The notes beneath the pieces were generated by a model. The model was not told where the DNA came from. It made no database searches and saw nothing but the letters and a program-made list of their open reading frames with translations. Made by a program: the position numbers and the translations under genes. Positions 50,566 to 64,000 of a stretch of 64,000 nucleotides of DNA are shown piece by piece. Position 1 is the first letter of the stretch; each line of letters opens with the position of its first letter. Source of the stretch: Congeria kusceri (taxonomy: Eukaryota; Mollusca; Bivalvia; Myida; Dreissenidae); the NCBI GenBank assembly GCA_027627225.1, contig CM051033.1, forward strand, positions 51,427,516 through 51,491,515. The letters are read 5' to 3'.

Positions 50566-51108
50566 AAATTGGGTCTCTGTAAGACTGGTTTCATACTTTC
50601 AAGACTTATAGAACAATAATGAGTGGTCTCCGTAAGACTGGTTTCATACTTTCAAGACTTATAGAACAATAATGAGTGGTCTCCCTAAGACTGGTTTCAT
50701 ACTTTCAAGACTTACAGAACAATAACGAGTGGTCTCCCTAAGACTGGTTTCATACTTTCAAGACTTATAGAACAATAATGAGTGGTCTCCCTAAGACTGG
50801 TTTCATACTTTCAAGACTTATACAGCAATAATGAGTGCTCTATCTAAGACTGGTTTCATACTTTCAAGACTTATATAACAATAAGGAGTGGTCTCCCGAA
50901 GACTGGTTTCATACTTTCAAGACTTATATAGCAATAAGGAGTGGTCTCTCTAAGACTGGTTTCATACTTTCAAGACTTATATAACAATAATGAGTGGTCT
51001 CCCTAAGACTGGTTTCATACTTTCAAGACTTATATAACAAAAAGGAGTGGTCTCCCCAAGACTGGTTTCATACTTTCACGACTAATATAACAAAAATGAG
51101 TTGTCTAC
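50566..51108. repeat. 53-bp tandem repeat, block 2
   Basis: About ten units of the same family as block 1, more uniform, with 'tatagaacaata' variants at the left and 'tatataacaata' variants at the right. Confidence 0.93.
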
Positions 51109-52030
51109 CTCAGACTGCTTTCATAGACCTTTATACCAAATATAAAACCTCTGAACCAAGAGGGTTCAGAAAAGAACTTTTTTTAAGCTGAATTACTAAA
51201 AATAGGTCTAAATATACAATGTGAACCCTGGGGTGTGGCCAGTTTTGACCCCATGGGCATAATATGAACAATCTTCATTGCTATACGATGTTACATATCA
51301 AATATGAAACCTCTGGGTTATGTGGTTTCAGATGAGATTTTTAGTCATTATACTATTTAGGTCTACCAGTATGTAAACAATATGACACCCAGTTTTGACC
51401 CCAGGGGCATAATTTGAACAATGTTTGTAGAGGACCACTATACAATAATACATAGCAAGTATTAAACCTGTTGGCCTCACGGTTTCAGAAAAGATTTTTA
51501 AAGTAATTCTGCTATTTAAGTCTATTGAAACCACATGACAATAGGGGCCTGAATAATTTTTAAAAACTTCGTAGCGGACCATAAGAGAATGTCAGACATC
51601 AAATATAATAGCCCTGCGCCTTGAGGTTCCAGAGGAGAAGTTTTCACTTTTTAAATATATTTTTAGCTCTGGTATACTACATATGCAGAGGACTAGAATG
51701 ATTTGAACTACTTTGAAAGAGGGTCACCAAAGGATCATTCTTGTTGTTTCATGAAAATCTGCCAACTGTTAAGAGATGTCATTTGAATGAAAATGATGAC
51801 ACCCGACGCACAATAGACAAAAGGTGATCACAAAAAATAAAAATTAAGTGATATCAGAATGTATTTGGAGGATTACTTTAGGAAGTAAATTAATATATTA
51901 GAGAATAATAGGCAAATGCATTACCTCTGATTAGTTTCTCTTTGAACTGGAACTAAAAAAAATAAAAGAATACGTAAGTTCTAACAAACATTTAACAGTA
52001 ACATATTAAATTTTTATTATAAAACATAAT
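51109..52030. other. Dispersed-repeat-like flank before duplication copy 2
   Basis: Contains three diverged repeats of a block with ttttgacccc.ggggcataat, tgaaca, accactat, aaatat.aaacct and aagattttt (about 51180-51620), then AT-rich sequence up to the junction. No gene. Confidence 0.5.
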
Positions 52031-53154
52031 GAGCAAGTGTTCATAGAAGAATTCCTACGGCATTATGGGATACAAAATGGCGTATGGCATGGATTGAACG
52101 ATCTGAATATGGAAGGGAATTTTACATGGATTACGGGTAATGAGCATTTTTGTTTAAACACAAGAAAATAAATAAAACAAGGGATGATTGTTAACTCAAC
52201 ACATTATGCATCACTATTGTTAAATTGTACAATTCAGATGAGTTATTGATCTTAGCACTAGAAAATATTTCAAACCCACCAGCAATGTGTGACATTTGCA
52301 ACTATAAGTTGTCCAACTTTTGTTTAAGCTGTGGAATGCAATATGATATATTTATGCTAAAATATATGGTTGCAATAAGCATATAACAAGTTTGCATGCT
52401 TACTTGTTATATTTGGATACGTGCCCCATGATGCCGATTAATAATTCGATAAAAATGTAATTCACTATATATGAAATTGGTCACTGTAACACCAGAAGTA
52501 ATGCCGATGTGTATGCTAGCATTTAAATGAAACCTAATTACCTTCAACTAGACAAACAGACAATATATGAAATTGGTAGAGGTTAATTAGGTTCATGTTT
52601 TGGACTGATACATTTTGTAAACTATAGACAAGTGGCCATGTCCCCTTTAAAAAGTACTACTGATTTTTACGAGGAAATAAGGGTTTTAATGTTGTTGATT
52701 TAGTTTCAAATTTTGTTTTCTAAATGAAAATACTGGCATCTTTGTTTCAGGTGAATCCATCACGTTTACTAATTGGGATTCTTAGCATGACGCTGACGCG
52801 ATGAGCGCTTTTCACGACTATGTGGTATTTTTGCTAGACGGGAAATGGCTAGCCACGATCTGTTCCCACCAAGGGCCTATTTCTACCAGACACATTTTCA
52901 TTTGTGAATACGGTATGTACATTTTAAAGCTTGATGATGATATGTTTACGTTACTTGTACATTATTACGAAATCGAAATAAAATCGAAATAAGAATGTAC
53001 GGTAACTTGTTTATTGTTTGAAATTAATTGTTCAATGTTTTCCATTTCAGATGCATTCCATTTCGGTTGTCAACGTCATTGTTGGATAAGAGCAATAGTT
53101 TTGAACACGACTGTTTATGACTGGAATATCCTTTTTAAATATAAGTGCACATAA
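52031..53154 (+). pseudogene. 5'-truncated second copy of the broken lectin paralogue
   Basis: Repeats the 3' part of the locus at 30627-32240: partial CTLD exon 52031-52136, exon 52751-52912 with the same in-frame TAG, terminal exon 53051-53154. It begins abruptly mid-exon without an acceptor, so it cannot produce a lectin. Confidence 0.85.
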
Positions 53155-54708
53155 CATGCATATAGTACAGTGCGTCGATGGTCACATGGAGAATTTAATG
53201 ACTTACAAAGGTTTTATGGTTGTTATATGGCTGTAATATTACACAAAATTGCCCCGTTATTGTTATCATTGCATTTGCGGAAATGTACAAGATGCAATGC
53301 AATAAACGAAGACAATGAAACTGTATAAGTCTTTACAATTTGAACATATTCCTATTTTAGTTCCGAAATTGAAGTCTTTTCCTACTACCCACAGTATTCT
53401 ATCTATATTTGTGTTTTAGATTGTGTTAAATAGTTTTATTAAATTACTAAAAGAGTTGCAATCACTGTCGACCATTCTGAAACCGTGGGAGTATTTGAAC
53501 ACCATTGTGTGAAATTATTAATTGAAATGTACAGTCAATTTTGTGAGAGTGCAATGCAATATCGTATTTCGTCAGATGACAAGGTACAAGTTGGGTTAGA
53601 CAGCTACGACGAAAATACACTGTCATTTTTTTTAGTGATAATACAGTCCACGGAGTTGATTTCAGCAGAAATATATTTTGTAAAAATTAATATTTAAAAA
53701 ATAAAAAGTGTACAATTTTAGATATAGAATATTAACTGAAGCTTTTCCTGTAAAAAAGCATCCTTACCAAATCCACGAAACAATTCAAATCTTGTCTCGG
53801 CGACTGGGAATATATAACCAATTATGTAAGGTAGGAGTATTAATATGGAACCTTTTCAAGCAATAGTTGTAAAATGGAACAAAAGCTAGGAATGAAGGCA
53901 GTTTAAGAGAACAACGCGTAACAATAAACACAAAGAAGAGCAAACAAGTATATTATTTATATTATTAGTACTTATTTCAAGAATACAATACTCCATAACT
54001 CCGGTTTGTATTTGGACACAGTTATGCCTGTTTTAAACGTAGATTTTCTGGTTAAAGTTAATATATTTTAAAGTTTTGTAACGTCAAAACAACATAAGTT
54101 ATTCAATTGAAACTTGGATGGTACCTTGTCATTTACCTCGTTTAACAATAAACCTATTTACCGATCGTGAGTTTTTTATAAGTGACACCTAATTAACTTA
54201 AATAGTTCACATTCACAAGTATAATTGTTATAATACTTTATGAATTTGACTAGCACATTCTACGAACAGTAACAATGTAAGAAAATACTTGCAGTATTTA
54301 GAGAAAAAGAAATGTAAGCGAATTAAACACCGTGAAATACTATGATAACTAGTATAGAGTATTCACATTTTTTACTTAGGAACATAAGCATTTTACGATT
54401 TCTCCCAAACAACGACAGTGTCGCCCTACACATTTACGTCAGTCAGAACGTTTATCAAATAACCAAACACCCAACTCGTGCTTTCATCTTAAAGGTAATT
54501 GTGTGTGACGAACTGGTGTCTTTGAGCATCGCTAATTTCAAATGAAAATCATAAACATTGCCCTGACTAATTTTTCGATGAATAAAGTCACAAATGAAGC
54601 CGGTTAATAAAAGAATGTTAACTAGATCCTCACACATTGAAAGACACCATTAATACTAAACGGAGTCCGTGTTTTGAACAACAATTAGCATTTTATTGCT
54701 TTGATCTT

Positions 54709-56044
54709 TTACATTTTAGAGCTGGAATCCTCCACCAAGACTTTCAGTCTTAAATGACAAATTTTCTTAATTTCGTTCACACCAGCGACCACTTCAGTTT
54801 TCACATCGTTTTCCAATCGTCGTTTCAAACCTTCGATAATGGCGTCCTTTTTATTTTCTCGCGCGCAAATCACGAACGGAAATCCGAACTTCAGTTTGTA
54901 AGCTTCGTTAAGTTCCGACATCGTTCGTTGTTCTTCGGCAGTCAACGTATCGAATCCGGCCGCCTTTTGTTCGCGGACGGATTCTTCCGTGAGTCCGCCG
55001 GATTTCGACAACTTTCCGGCGAGGTCCGGATGGATTCGGATGACACCCTCTTTACATGAAATTAGATTGAAGAGCAATATCTAAATGAACAGGTCGGTTT
55101 AACTGTACTCTGAACTCCTTTTGATTCATTATTTCATAGCTCAGACGTCCACAAAGGCATTTCCTTCCCCCCATGCGTGGTGCATCGACTGAGTTATACA
55201 GCATAATGTCCAACCTTCTCAGAAAATAGTATGCACATCCGTACATACATGTTCCGTTAATCTGCTAACATGCACAAAAACCGACGCCGGCAAAACATAA
55301 GCTCATTGGCGGAGCCTCGGAGGTAACCCTTAGAGAGCGCGTGTACAGCACAAGAGGACGCCAAAATTAAACACATTTCAGCGAAAAATAAAAAGCTGGA
55401 CATTGCAGCAATAAAAAATAACAAAGTTTTAACTTTTTCTGATTTTCGGGAAAAAAGGGGAAAAAACAACAGTTTTCGCTTATATTATAAGTTTCTAGCC
55501 CGAAATCTCTTTTCCTTTGACCTTATTTATTGTTAAGTTACAGTCCCTTTGTAGGGAAGCGTTAAATATTTTACATGCAGTCCAATATACTTAACTGTGT
55601 GGTGAATATGCAGCGAAGAACAAAAAATAAAGACTATTTGTTTATAGTTTACCTCATCTCCTAGAATTTTCCAGGAGATGTAATCGGAAACCAGCCATTT
55701 TTGGTTGGCCTAATTAAACATTCCCTACATCCGAACCTTCTTTGTGTTCTAAAAGGAAAATTGGGTAGAGATGATGAGACACCCTCGATCCTCACATAAT
55801 GCAGCTTCGGAAGGACCCCAATATTCGAAATATAACCACACATACACGTGCACTTACCCGCCTGTGGAAGCTGATCCAAGAACTCGCAGAACTTGGCGTG
55901 CAGACACGACACCGACAGGAACGGGCGGGCGCCCCAGGCGGCGCCGGCGACCAGGCGTCCGTACTCCACGGCGCCCCCAAACCGGTTAATAAATTCCTCG
56001 AAGCCCAGAGCATTTACTTCCGGTATGCTGAGTTTCCGTGACAT
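54709..56044 (-). CDS. URAD: OHCU decarboxylase, copy 2
   Basis: Second copy of URAD with exons 54709-55049 and 55858-56044. The predicted protein is identical to that of copy 1, including HPDLAGK, FGFPFVICAR and the SKM C-terminus, and the intron is the same. It lies in the near-exact 12-kb duplication, so it is either a very recent tandem duplicate or the same gene assembled twice. Confidence 0.9.
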
Positions 56045-56482
56045 GGGTTCGTTTCTGCAATCCAAAAAATAATCATACGAGTATGATGGATGACCTCTGC
56101 CATGTCGCTCCGGCGCATTTGAAGGGCGCCAACATAGTGGTTAACGCTAGTACAACACATCAGGGGCGTGCCTGGTGGTGAACTGCGATACGCACTAATT
56201 ATGTTTACGCTGAGGGTTGGGTGCGGGAAATATGCTTACGCCGTAATTTGTTTGAAGAATGGCAAGATGCACTTTAAAATAGGCCATATGACTGTAGTTG
56301 TAATATATGTCAGTGTATAGCTTGAAATACGCAAAATGTTACCTTATAGAAAGTACCTCAATTTTTACAGTAAAACATGGTTTTAATCCTTTTTGACATA
56401 TGCATAATGCAAATTGTTCTATAAGACTGCGCATGTAAGGTACATGAGGTATGTTTCATTTTAAAGATGATTTTATTTAATT

Positions 56483-56737
56483 GGCGCGTCGTGGGACAAT
56501 CGGTCTTAATGCATGTGCGTAAAGTGTTGTCCCGGATTAGCCCGCGCAGTCCACACAGGCTAATCCAGGACGACACTTTCCGCTTTTATGATAGTTTCTG
56601 TTTCAATGAAGACTCTTCTAAACATAAACCCACTGTAGGCGGAAAGTGCCGTCCTGGATTAGCATGTGCGGACTGCACAGGATAATATGGGACGATACTT
56701 TATGCACATGAATTAAGCCCGGTTTTCCCACGACACG
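56483..56737. mobile_element. Palindromic MITE, second copy
   Basis: Duplicate of 35569-35823 within copy 2 of the 12-kb duplication, with the same flanking TTTAATT. Confidence 0.8.
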
Positions 56738-57319
56738 TTTAATTTAAAAGTTTTAACATGTTCAAAACTTAAACCAAGTGTACGCACGTGCGTATGCCTG
56801 GACACGCACCTGCACATTATTTTAGCATATCGGCGCGTATAAATTCGTTCGTTACACGCGTCAACACACCATGGCTGAGCGACATGGCAGAACTCAGTCT
56901 TCATTTGTAAGCGTACAAGTGCGTTTCTTGTTGAATATCACCATCTTCGGCAGCATTTTGTTGTTATATATTTAAGAATGTTAAATTGTTGCCCGGCAAG
57001 TTGCAGACTATTTGATAGGGTTAGATCGAACTGATCTGATCGGCAGCGGTAATCGGAAAATATATGGAAGGATACTGCGAATGACATTTTATAAGAACAT
57101 TGCAAGTCTGTGAATAAGTCCATTTCAGATAAAAGCCAGTATTAAAACACTACCTTGTGTACATTTTACTTTAAAGATTTATCATACGCGCGATAGTTTT
57201 CTTAAATTCTTGGCGGAAAAAAAGAATCTAATTAGAGTAGATCTTTCACTAGGACACCGGCTATTTGTTTTGCTGTAAACCTTAAGAGCCTCGCACTCGA
57301 TGTTGGCGGAAACGCGCTA

Positions 57320-57559
57320 TTGATAGGGTACACTGGGGAGATATTTTACATTATACCAGGGTCAACTATGATAGGGTACACTGGGGAGATATTTTACATT
57401 ATACCAGGGTCAACTATGATAGGGTACACTGGGGAGATATTTTACATTATACCAGGGTCAACTATGATAGGGTACACTGGGGAGATATTTTACATTATAC
57501 CAGGGTCAACTATGATAGGGTACACTGGGGAGATATTTTACATTATACCAGGGTCAACT
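57320..57559. repeat. 48-bp minisatellite, second copy
   Basis: Same five perfect units as 36406-36645. Equal copy number in both duplicates argues that the duplication is very recent or artefactual. Confidence 0.95.
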
Positions 57560-60500
57560 AGCCTCCCATCTTGTAATGTGTGATATCAACGAGACCACTC
57601 ATCCTGTTTAAAGGTATAACTCCGTCTTATTCGTCCATACGATGCATGCCATTGCATTAATACAGACAATTTCGAAATTGCCATCCCAGTGGGTCGAATA
57701 TTAGAGAAATCCAATTTTCTTGTGTTAAAATCTTATTCGCATGTCGGGCTATGTCGGGATATGGTATAAATGGCTATTTCGTGTGAACGGACTAATATAA
57801 CATACGTTCATAAAAGAAGTAGTGAACCTCTTTTACTTAAAGCGGTATATATACTCTAATGTAAATTCTTTAGCTTAGTGGTTAGCGCGTTAGTTTAATT
57901 TTAACGCTATTTATTTTAGTTCGATTGCGTCGAACGCCATAGATTTATTGAGACATGTTCGAGCCCGTTTTATGGGAAGAACCAGTACTTGGTAATTAAT
58001 TAAGGAACGATCAATCTACCGCTCCTTGAATAGGGATCAAACTCACGACCGCTTGATCGCAAGGTTGCACCATATAGAGTGCGTTAGTTGCGAATGTCAA
58101 CTACCCAGTTTCATCTATTTTATCGTTTAAAATCATTGTTTTTCTTTTATACGCGTTTTGTTGTTTCATGTTTTGATTTATCCAGATATTTCTGCAGCTA
58201 ATGGGAATTGTGACATTTTCAAAACATCACATAATCTGTGAAAAGCAATTTTTAAGGCAATATCGGACTTCAGCCTTTAACGTTCACATTAAATATTATT
58301 TATCCGCTTGTACGGAAACAAATTTGGTCGAAATTCAGCAAAACATTGTCGTTAAAAAATCACTAAATAGGTCGCGTAAATGTGTTCGCAGAATGAAAAG
58401 AATGGGAAGAATTGTTAATACATGAACTGGGGCTTATATTGAGTGACTGTAGAAATAGTTTTTAACAGGGTGATAACAGCTGGATAGCATCTTTCGTGGT
58501 ATACACAGGTTCAATAATTATATTTGATATCCAAGATCCACAAATAAACAGATCTCTGTTGATATATATGTACTTATCGTGCAGCAATGCGTACAGGTAC
58601 AATTCAACGATGTTGTTCCTCCTTTTTTTGGAATCGGAAATGTTATTAAAATGTTATTATATTGGTTACAATATACTGATTCCAAACCTTATGTAATTTA
58701 ATGTAAAATAAATGCAACATTTTGCACATAGGGACCCTTATAACCAGACCTTTTCTTAAAGAGCATTCTAAGCTGAATTGATTTCAGCAATAAAAACGGG
58801 AGGTCACATATTATGTATTATGTAAGAAAGAACCCGACACTAAACAAGTTTGACTGTTTTATCACCATCTTCTTAGCGGCTACTTTCTTGTTGAATGTAA
58901 CCCGCCTCAGTGCAAGTGTCATACTGTAGCCTCCAATCTTAAAACATATCAGTGATTTATTTGTGCATACCAATGCATACCCTACCAACATCTCCACAAA
59001 AGAATATCAAAGCAAGTGTCTAAACATAAAACATGTCTTCAAGTTAAACTTGTTTATTTATTTAGAGAGTACAGCCCTACATGCCTTATTTATTTAGTGT
59101 GTTTTGACCTATAGGCCTAACTAGACAGTTATTTTCAGGCTTTGTATATAGACAGTTAAAGCCATTTTCAGGCTTTCTATAAAATATATTTTTATTTCGA
59201 TATAGTACTTCAGACAATAACCAAAATATTGTAATATTGATAACACAGACGGTACTGTTTATAAAATTACTATAATATGTGACATTGTCGAAACCATGCA
59301 AGGTTTAAAGCAGATCGTTATGTTTGTTCTTAACTAAAGTCTCTTAAAAAAATGACGCAATGGAAATTGGTCGTAGTTAAGACAAATTAACTTAACTGAA
59401 TTGTGTTTGTTTACATCACTGGACACTATGGCAACATATTTCCAAAAACATATTGTGACGTCATTTGCATTTTCAATTATATCAAATATCTCTCCTTTTG
59501 CTTAACAAGACTTGAACATCCATAGAAATTTAAATTATTTTAAAGCTTAGTCGTAAAGCTTAAATCTTAAAGCAGCAGTCCAGAAAAATGTTAATAAAAT
59601 AAAACGTTGCAGAAATCGTTTCTAATTGACATCTTACCGATCACAATACAAAAAAACGCATTGAAATCGATAAAATAATAACGTTTCGATATAGTTTTAT
59701 CGTATAATTATGCAATAGCTGGTAATTACTCTGAAGTAACCAGCATGTACATTAGTGTATATTCCGTTCGTACCAAACTTTTTCCAGCATAGATATATTA
59801 AATGCCTTTCGTAAATAAGAAACAGTTTTCAATCGAATAAACGTCATTAACGTTCATTAGAACTAATGTCAATTTAGGATATATTATAGGCAGTTGGTAT
59901 AGTAAATATTGCACCCCGAGGAGAGTTATGTCAACCGAGGTTGAAGGCCGAGGTTGACATTACTCTTCGACGGGGCAATATTTGCTTTACCCCTCAACAT
60001 GTCTGTGATATGTATTTTATTATACCGAACAAAAACACTGTAATTCAAAGAACAAACTAGTCGTACATTGTAAACTAAAGTTTATTGTTGGAAAATCAAG
60101 CGCTCATCGACATTGACGTGGTATGATAAAAAATAATATCAACCCGGGAAATGTTATTTCAATCGATATGACTTTTCGAGGGTTGATATTATTTATATCA
60201 CCCTCTCAGCCATGTGTTATTTATATATTATATTCTATGGACTGCGGCTTTAAATATACGAATCTCCGAATGCCAATTTAGGGTACAAGTAGCATCTCTA
60301 GTTTTAAACTATAAAATACTGCTAATTAATATGGTTCGTAGTTTACAGAAATCATGGCAGTATAACTTTACTGGTTGGCGTGTAGTATCCGTGATTTTTT
60401 AGTAGTTTTTTTCTCTATTTTCACTCGCGTTAGTAATACTTTTAAAGAAAAGCTTAATTGTTGCAGTACAACGTTTGATTCCATCTGTTTACGAGGATGT

Positions 60501-63500
60501 GAATATCTTGTCATGACGTCATATGTTTTTCCATATAAGGGGCTCCAAAGGGGTAATTAATAAGCATTACTTGAAGCAATAAAAACTAGTATTATCTTTG
60601 TTTTTTCCCTTTCTATTCAAAATGCGAATTTTGTGCTTCACACATCGAGATTTCATTTTTTCTATATTATTCTCCATTATATTACGTATGTCATAATGAT
60701 ACAATATTATTACATTCTATGCAATATTTAGCGATGATAGTGCGACTACTAACACAAGTGAATGCCGGAAAAAAATGAATGGTCCTTTCATTCCCCCTTT
60801 GGCGCTCCTTAAAAGAGTGCCGATGGTAAATGGGAGATAACCATGTTATTATCGAAGCAGACGCCTCCCTCGTATTGAAATTATCTCAAAATCGTCCAGA
60901 AATCAACCGTTTAATTGTGTAAACATTTTAAAATTGCAATTCTTTGTTTATATTTAGTTTTAATACATTTTTTGATATTTCAATTCTTAATTTATTTTAG
61001 AAAATCTATTTCACGAAAAATGCGTGTTGAATATATGGATGGTGGTGTTTGAATACTAAAATGGCTGCTTTGTGTGAAGAGCCCAGTGATCACCCGTGGT
61101 AAACCGAATATAGGGAAGTACAAGATAAAAATAGGTGTCCAATTAAAGATTTATGCGCATGCGCAAAGACGTGCGCATGAATATCCGCGAGGAGTTAAGT
61201 TGTTTTTAGACTTTTTTTTAACAAAAATGTAAATATCTTGAAAAAAAATGATGTTTTGGAGACTTAAACTTATTCTGCGTACGGAACAGTTGCTAGGTGA
61301 TGTGTGTAAAGTCAATATTCAATGCTCGAGAGTTTTTACTGCCTATCAATCATTAACTTCTTTGCTTTTTGGGGGGGAAAAAATAGCAGTTTTTGCTTAC
61401 ATGTATATTCTTTTCTTGCCAGAAATCTCTTTTTTCTATGGCCTTTGATATATTTAAGAAACAGTTGCTTTGTTGGGAGGCGTTTAAAAATTGTACATGC
61501 AGACCAATATACTTTAAACTGTGTGGTGAATATGCAGCGAACAAAAAACAGTTAAAGAATAAAAAGTTATATTTCATCTCCCCTCCTAGATATGTTTCGA
61601 GGTGCAAGCGGAAACCAACCATATATTTTTTTGGCCTAAGCATGCATTCTTATAACGAAGAAATATACTGAAGAAATAATGACTCATTGCGTAGTGACAG
61701 TTGATCACACATGACTCAATAAATAACTTTTACCACGCTAAATACATTCAAAATGCACATTAATATGCTAAAATAAATCCTATATTATCGGCATAAACTT
61801 AGATATATGTATTGTTAAAATCCATTGGTGCATAAAACCAACAAACTGCTGTTACCGGTATTACGCAGATTCACATATACTTTGCAGATTTAATAATAAT
61901 ACACCATTCTGGGTACACTAGCGATTCGAAAAATAAATCTATCATACGGAGCATACCGGAGATATTCTATGTATCACGATTGAAGAATACACATGAATTA
62001 TTATTATTAAGGACGAAGTGAAACGACTAGGAATTAGTGTGAAACGGTTGTATCTGTCATATTTGTAGATCTGTATCAGATACAATAGGTACACGCTCAA
62101 ATTGTTTGTGTTTAAATTGCCTCAATGTCACAAACAATAAACCAGTTGACATTGTACACGGCATTCTTAGTGGTGTTTAGCCTTCGCTCATTTTACTGAC
62201 CTATTTATAATAGGTCCCAGCATCCCTGCATAATTTACTATTAGAGGCACATCGAAAGTTATAACGAATTTTGAATCATGGCTGCAATGTCCAGCTATTT
62301 ATTGTTTACTAAAATGGGGCGTTGTTAGCTAGCCATTTTATGTCAGACAGGCGCAGTTACGTCATTTGGAGTTATGGGGAATAAGAAACTACTGCTAATA
62401 TCTAATACTAGTATATGAATGTATAAATCATTTTATTGCAGAAACCAAAAATAATTATGTTGCGCGATAACTACCGTGCAACGTGACATAAGAAAGCTGA
62501 TAAACAGAGAAAGCATGTGTAAGTTATTGTGATGTTTCAACAGAGAATTTTAGACACATTTTTTAGGCCGCATTGGTCCCCCCACGCACCCATGAACAGC
62601 CGCCTAAACCGGGGATACTCAAAATAAAACAGCTAAACAATCCCAAATTAACTCAGCTGGAATCATCTAGCATATAAAATAAGGTTTAAAAAAATGTTTT
62701 AAAATAAAGAAAACTACAAATATCCATGCATTAAGTGTAATTACTGAAATCAAATGCGCCATGTGGTTCGCACTAATGGTTTAATACTAGAACGCAACTG
62801 TCTTATCGTTGATTTAACATATGGTACAGAATTATCAAAAAATTCTTAAGATCAGAAAACGCAAGACATGTCGTGTTGTTACGGAGCTCAGTGGGCTGGG
62901 ACGTGTGCTCCATTCCCGAGTGTGGAGAAGGGTAATCTAACTGCTCGGCACGGGGTAGCAAATCTTTACCCGGGTACCGGGGCTAAATGGTATTTAACCT
63001 TTATTACAGCTTTTGCATAATTTGAAGACGACGTTATGTTAATGTTGACACAGTTTTTGGACATCGTTATATATTTCTACTACATTAGAATACCTAAAGG
63101 CTAGTCAATTATATTTATATTCCAAATTACTATATAGTTATAATCAAAGTTCCGACAGTAACAATTTCAAAAGCCTGCATAAGTACGCTTTAAGACACAC
63201 ATAAAAGAGTAAATAACCAATCCGGGTACCCATGGTAATTCCGAGTCGGCTGCCATTCTACTAGTTTAATCCTTAGGCCTAAAACGTAAACGTTGAATAA
63301 TGACAATTGTAAGAAATTCTTATCTTCAAGAAATTGAAATAGTGAAAAAAGGAAACAATACCATAGTTAATTTAGATCTACCTGATTAATAATTTACAAT
63401 GAATACTGTAATTTAATTTAATTATTTATAGACGTTGGTTTCTTCCAATTATGTACAAATCACCATTAGAACTTTTTTGTTAACATTTTTCTTGTAAAAC

Positions 63501-64000
63501 TATAAAATTCTCGAAGAAATCTGCAATTTTTAATTTGATTTTTTTTTTCGTGTATTAAAATCCAACTTTTCATATCAGCTCTCAGAATACTGGCGCAGAA
63601 AAAAATCCGCATAATAGAATACAATCAGCTGACTAGTCACATGATTCGTAGTTTCAAAATGGCAGACGATCAAAACTTCCTGAATTGACACACCACAGGT
63701 AAAATCAATATCTTGTATCTCCAGTTCGTTGTCAACACAAATGTTTTCAGCATTTCAATAACAACATTCAATGGTATTCAATTGAATGCATGTACTTCGA
63801 ATGGTACTTTATAATTGTAAGAGTAAATTATTTGAGTAACTTTTACAGATTATCAAATACAATTGCAATGCTACTTCACACTCAACGGCGGTAAGTAACC
63901 ACACTGGTCCACAGTAACTCGTCGCCGTCCTCAACTTGGTTCAAACCTTAATGTTTTTTTTGGTTTATTCCTTTGTGATTGATCTCAATGCTCTGACAGA

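Larger units (their letters stand above)
52031..64000 (+). repeat. Direct duplication, copy 2 (reaches window end)
   Basis: Near-identical repeat of 31119-43086. Its left junction cuts mid-exon in the lectin paralogue (…aaacataat|gagcaagtg). It includes a second URAD, MITE, 48-bp minisatellite and the rest. Whether the similarity continues past 64000 cannot be seen. Confidence 0.95.

Noticed and set aside
49222..51108. CRISPR-like regularly spaced repeat
   Set aside because: Units are contiguous with no unique spacers, and the window is eukaryotic. It is an ordinary satellite.

Overview
This is eukaryotic, AT-rich, intron-containing and repeat-dense DNA, most likely from a bivalve mollusc. 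The evidence is a split-exon C-type lectin gene built of mucin-like and lectin modules, an intron-containing URAD gene (uricolysis), several families of short inverted-repeat elements, and a palindromic MITE at 35569-35823 of a type I associate with heterodont bivalves such as Dreissena. The species assignment is inference. There are no prokaryotic operons, rRNA genes or CRISPR arrays.

Layout. (1) 1-14149 is one large imperfect palindrome: left arm 1-6847, right arm 7132-14149, with a 284-bp spacer holding an orphan lectin-family exon and an ACTT/ACTC microsatellite. Both arms carry the same 34-bp and 45-bp minisatellites and a TA-flanked MITE. (2) 14594-20394, minus strand, is a C-type lectin gene for which I can place 13 exons: signal peptide, small Cys/Trp N-terminal domain, Ser/Thr-rich mucin segment, CTLD1, two mucin linkers, CTLD2 and a short tail. 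Nearly every module is bounded by phase-1 introns. (3) 20502-22254 is a fold-back transposon; 22890-24800 is a non-autonomous hAT element with an exact 8-bp target-site duplication and a nested MITE; 25830-26560 is a ~140-bp tandem repeat; 28700-29906 is the 5' part of a decayed LTR retrotransposon with a tRNA-Leu-type primer binding site. (4) 30627-32240, plus strand, is a second, broken lectin locus with an in-frame stop. (5) 33795-35130, minus strand, is a complete two-exon URAD gene ending in a peroxisomal SKM tripeptide, followed by MITEs, a perfect 5 x 48-bp minisatellite and mostly non-coding DNA. (6) 43374-51110 holds LINE relics, more satellite repeats and a 200-N gap. (7) 52031-64000 is an almost exact direct copy of 31119-43086, including a second URAD and the 3' part of the broken lectin locus; it runs off the window edge.

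The two functional themes are secreted lectin-type recognition proteins with recombining exon modules, and peroxisomal urate breakdown. The structural theme is duplication: one diverged inverted duplication, and one nearly identical direct duplication that may be an assembly artefact because it lies across an N gap and the differences I found are single bases in homopolymers. I see no gene in much of the remaining sequence.
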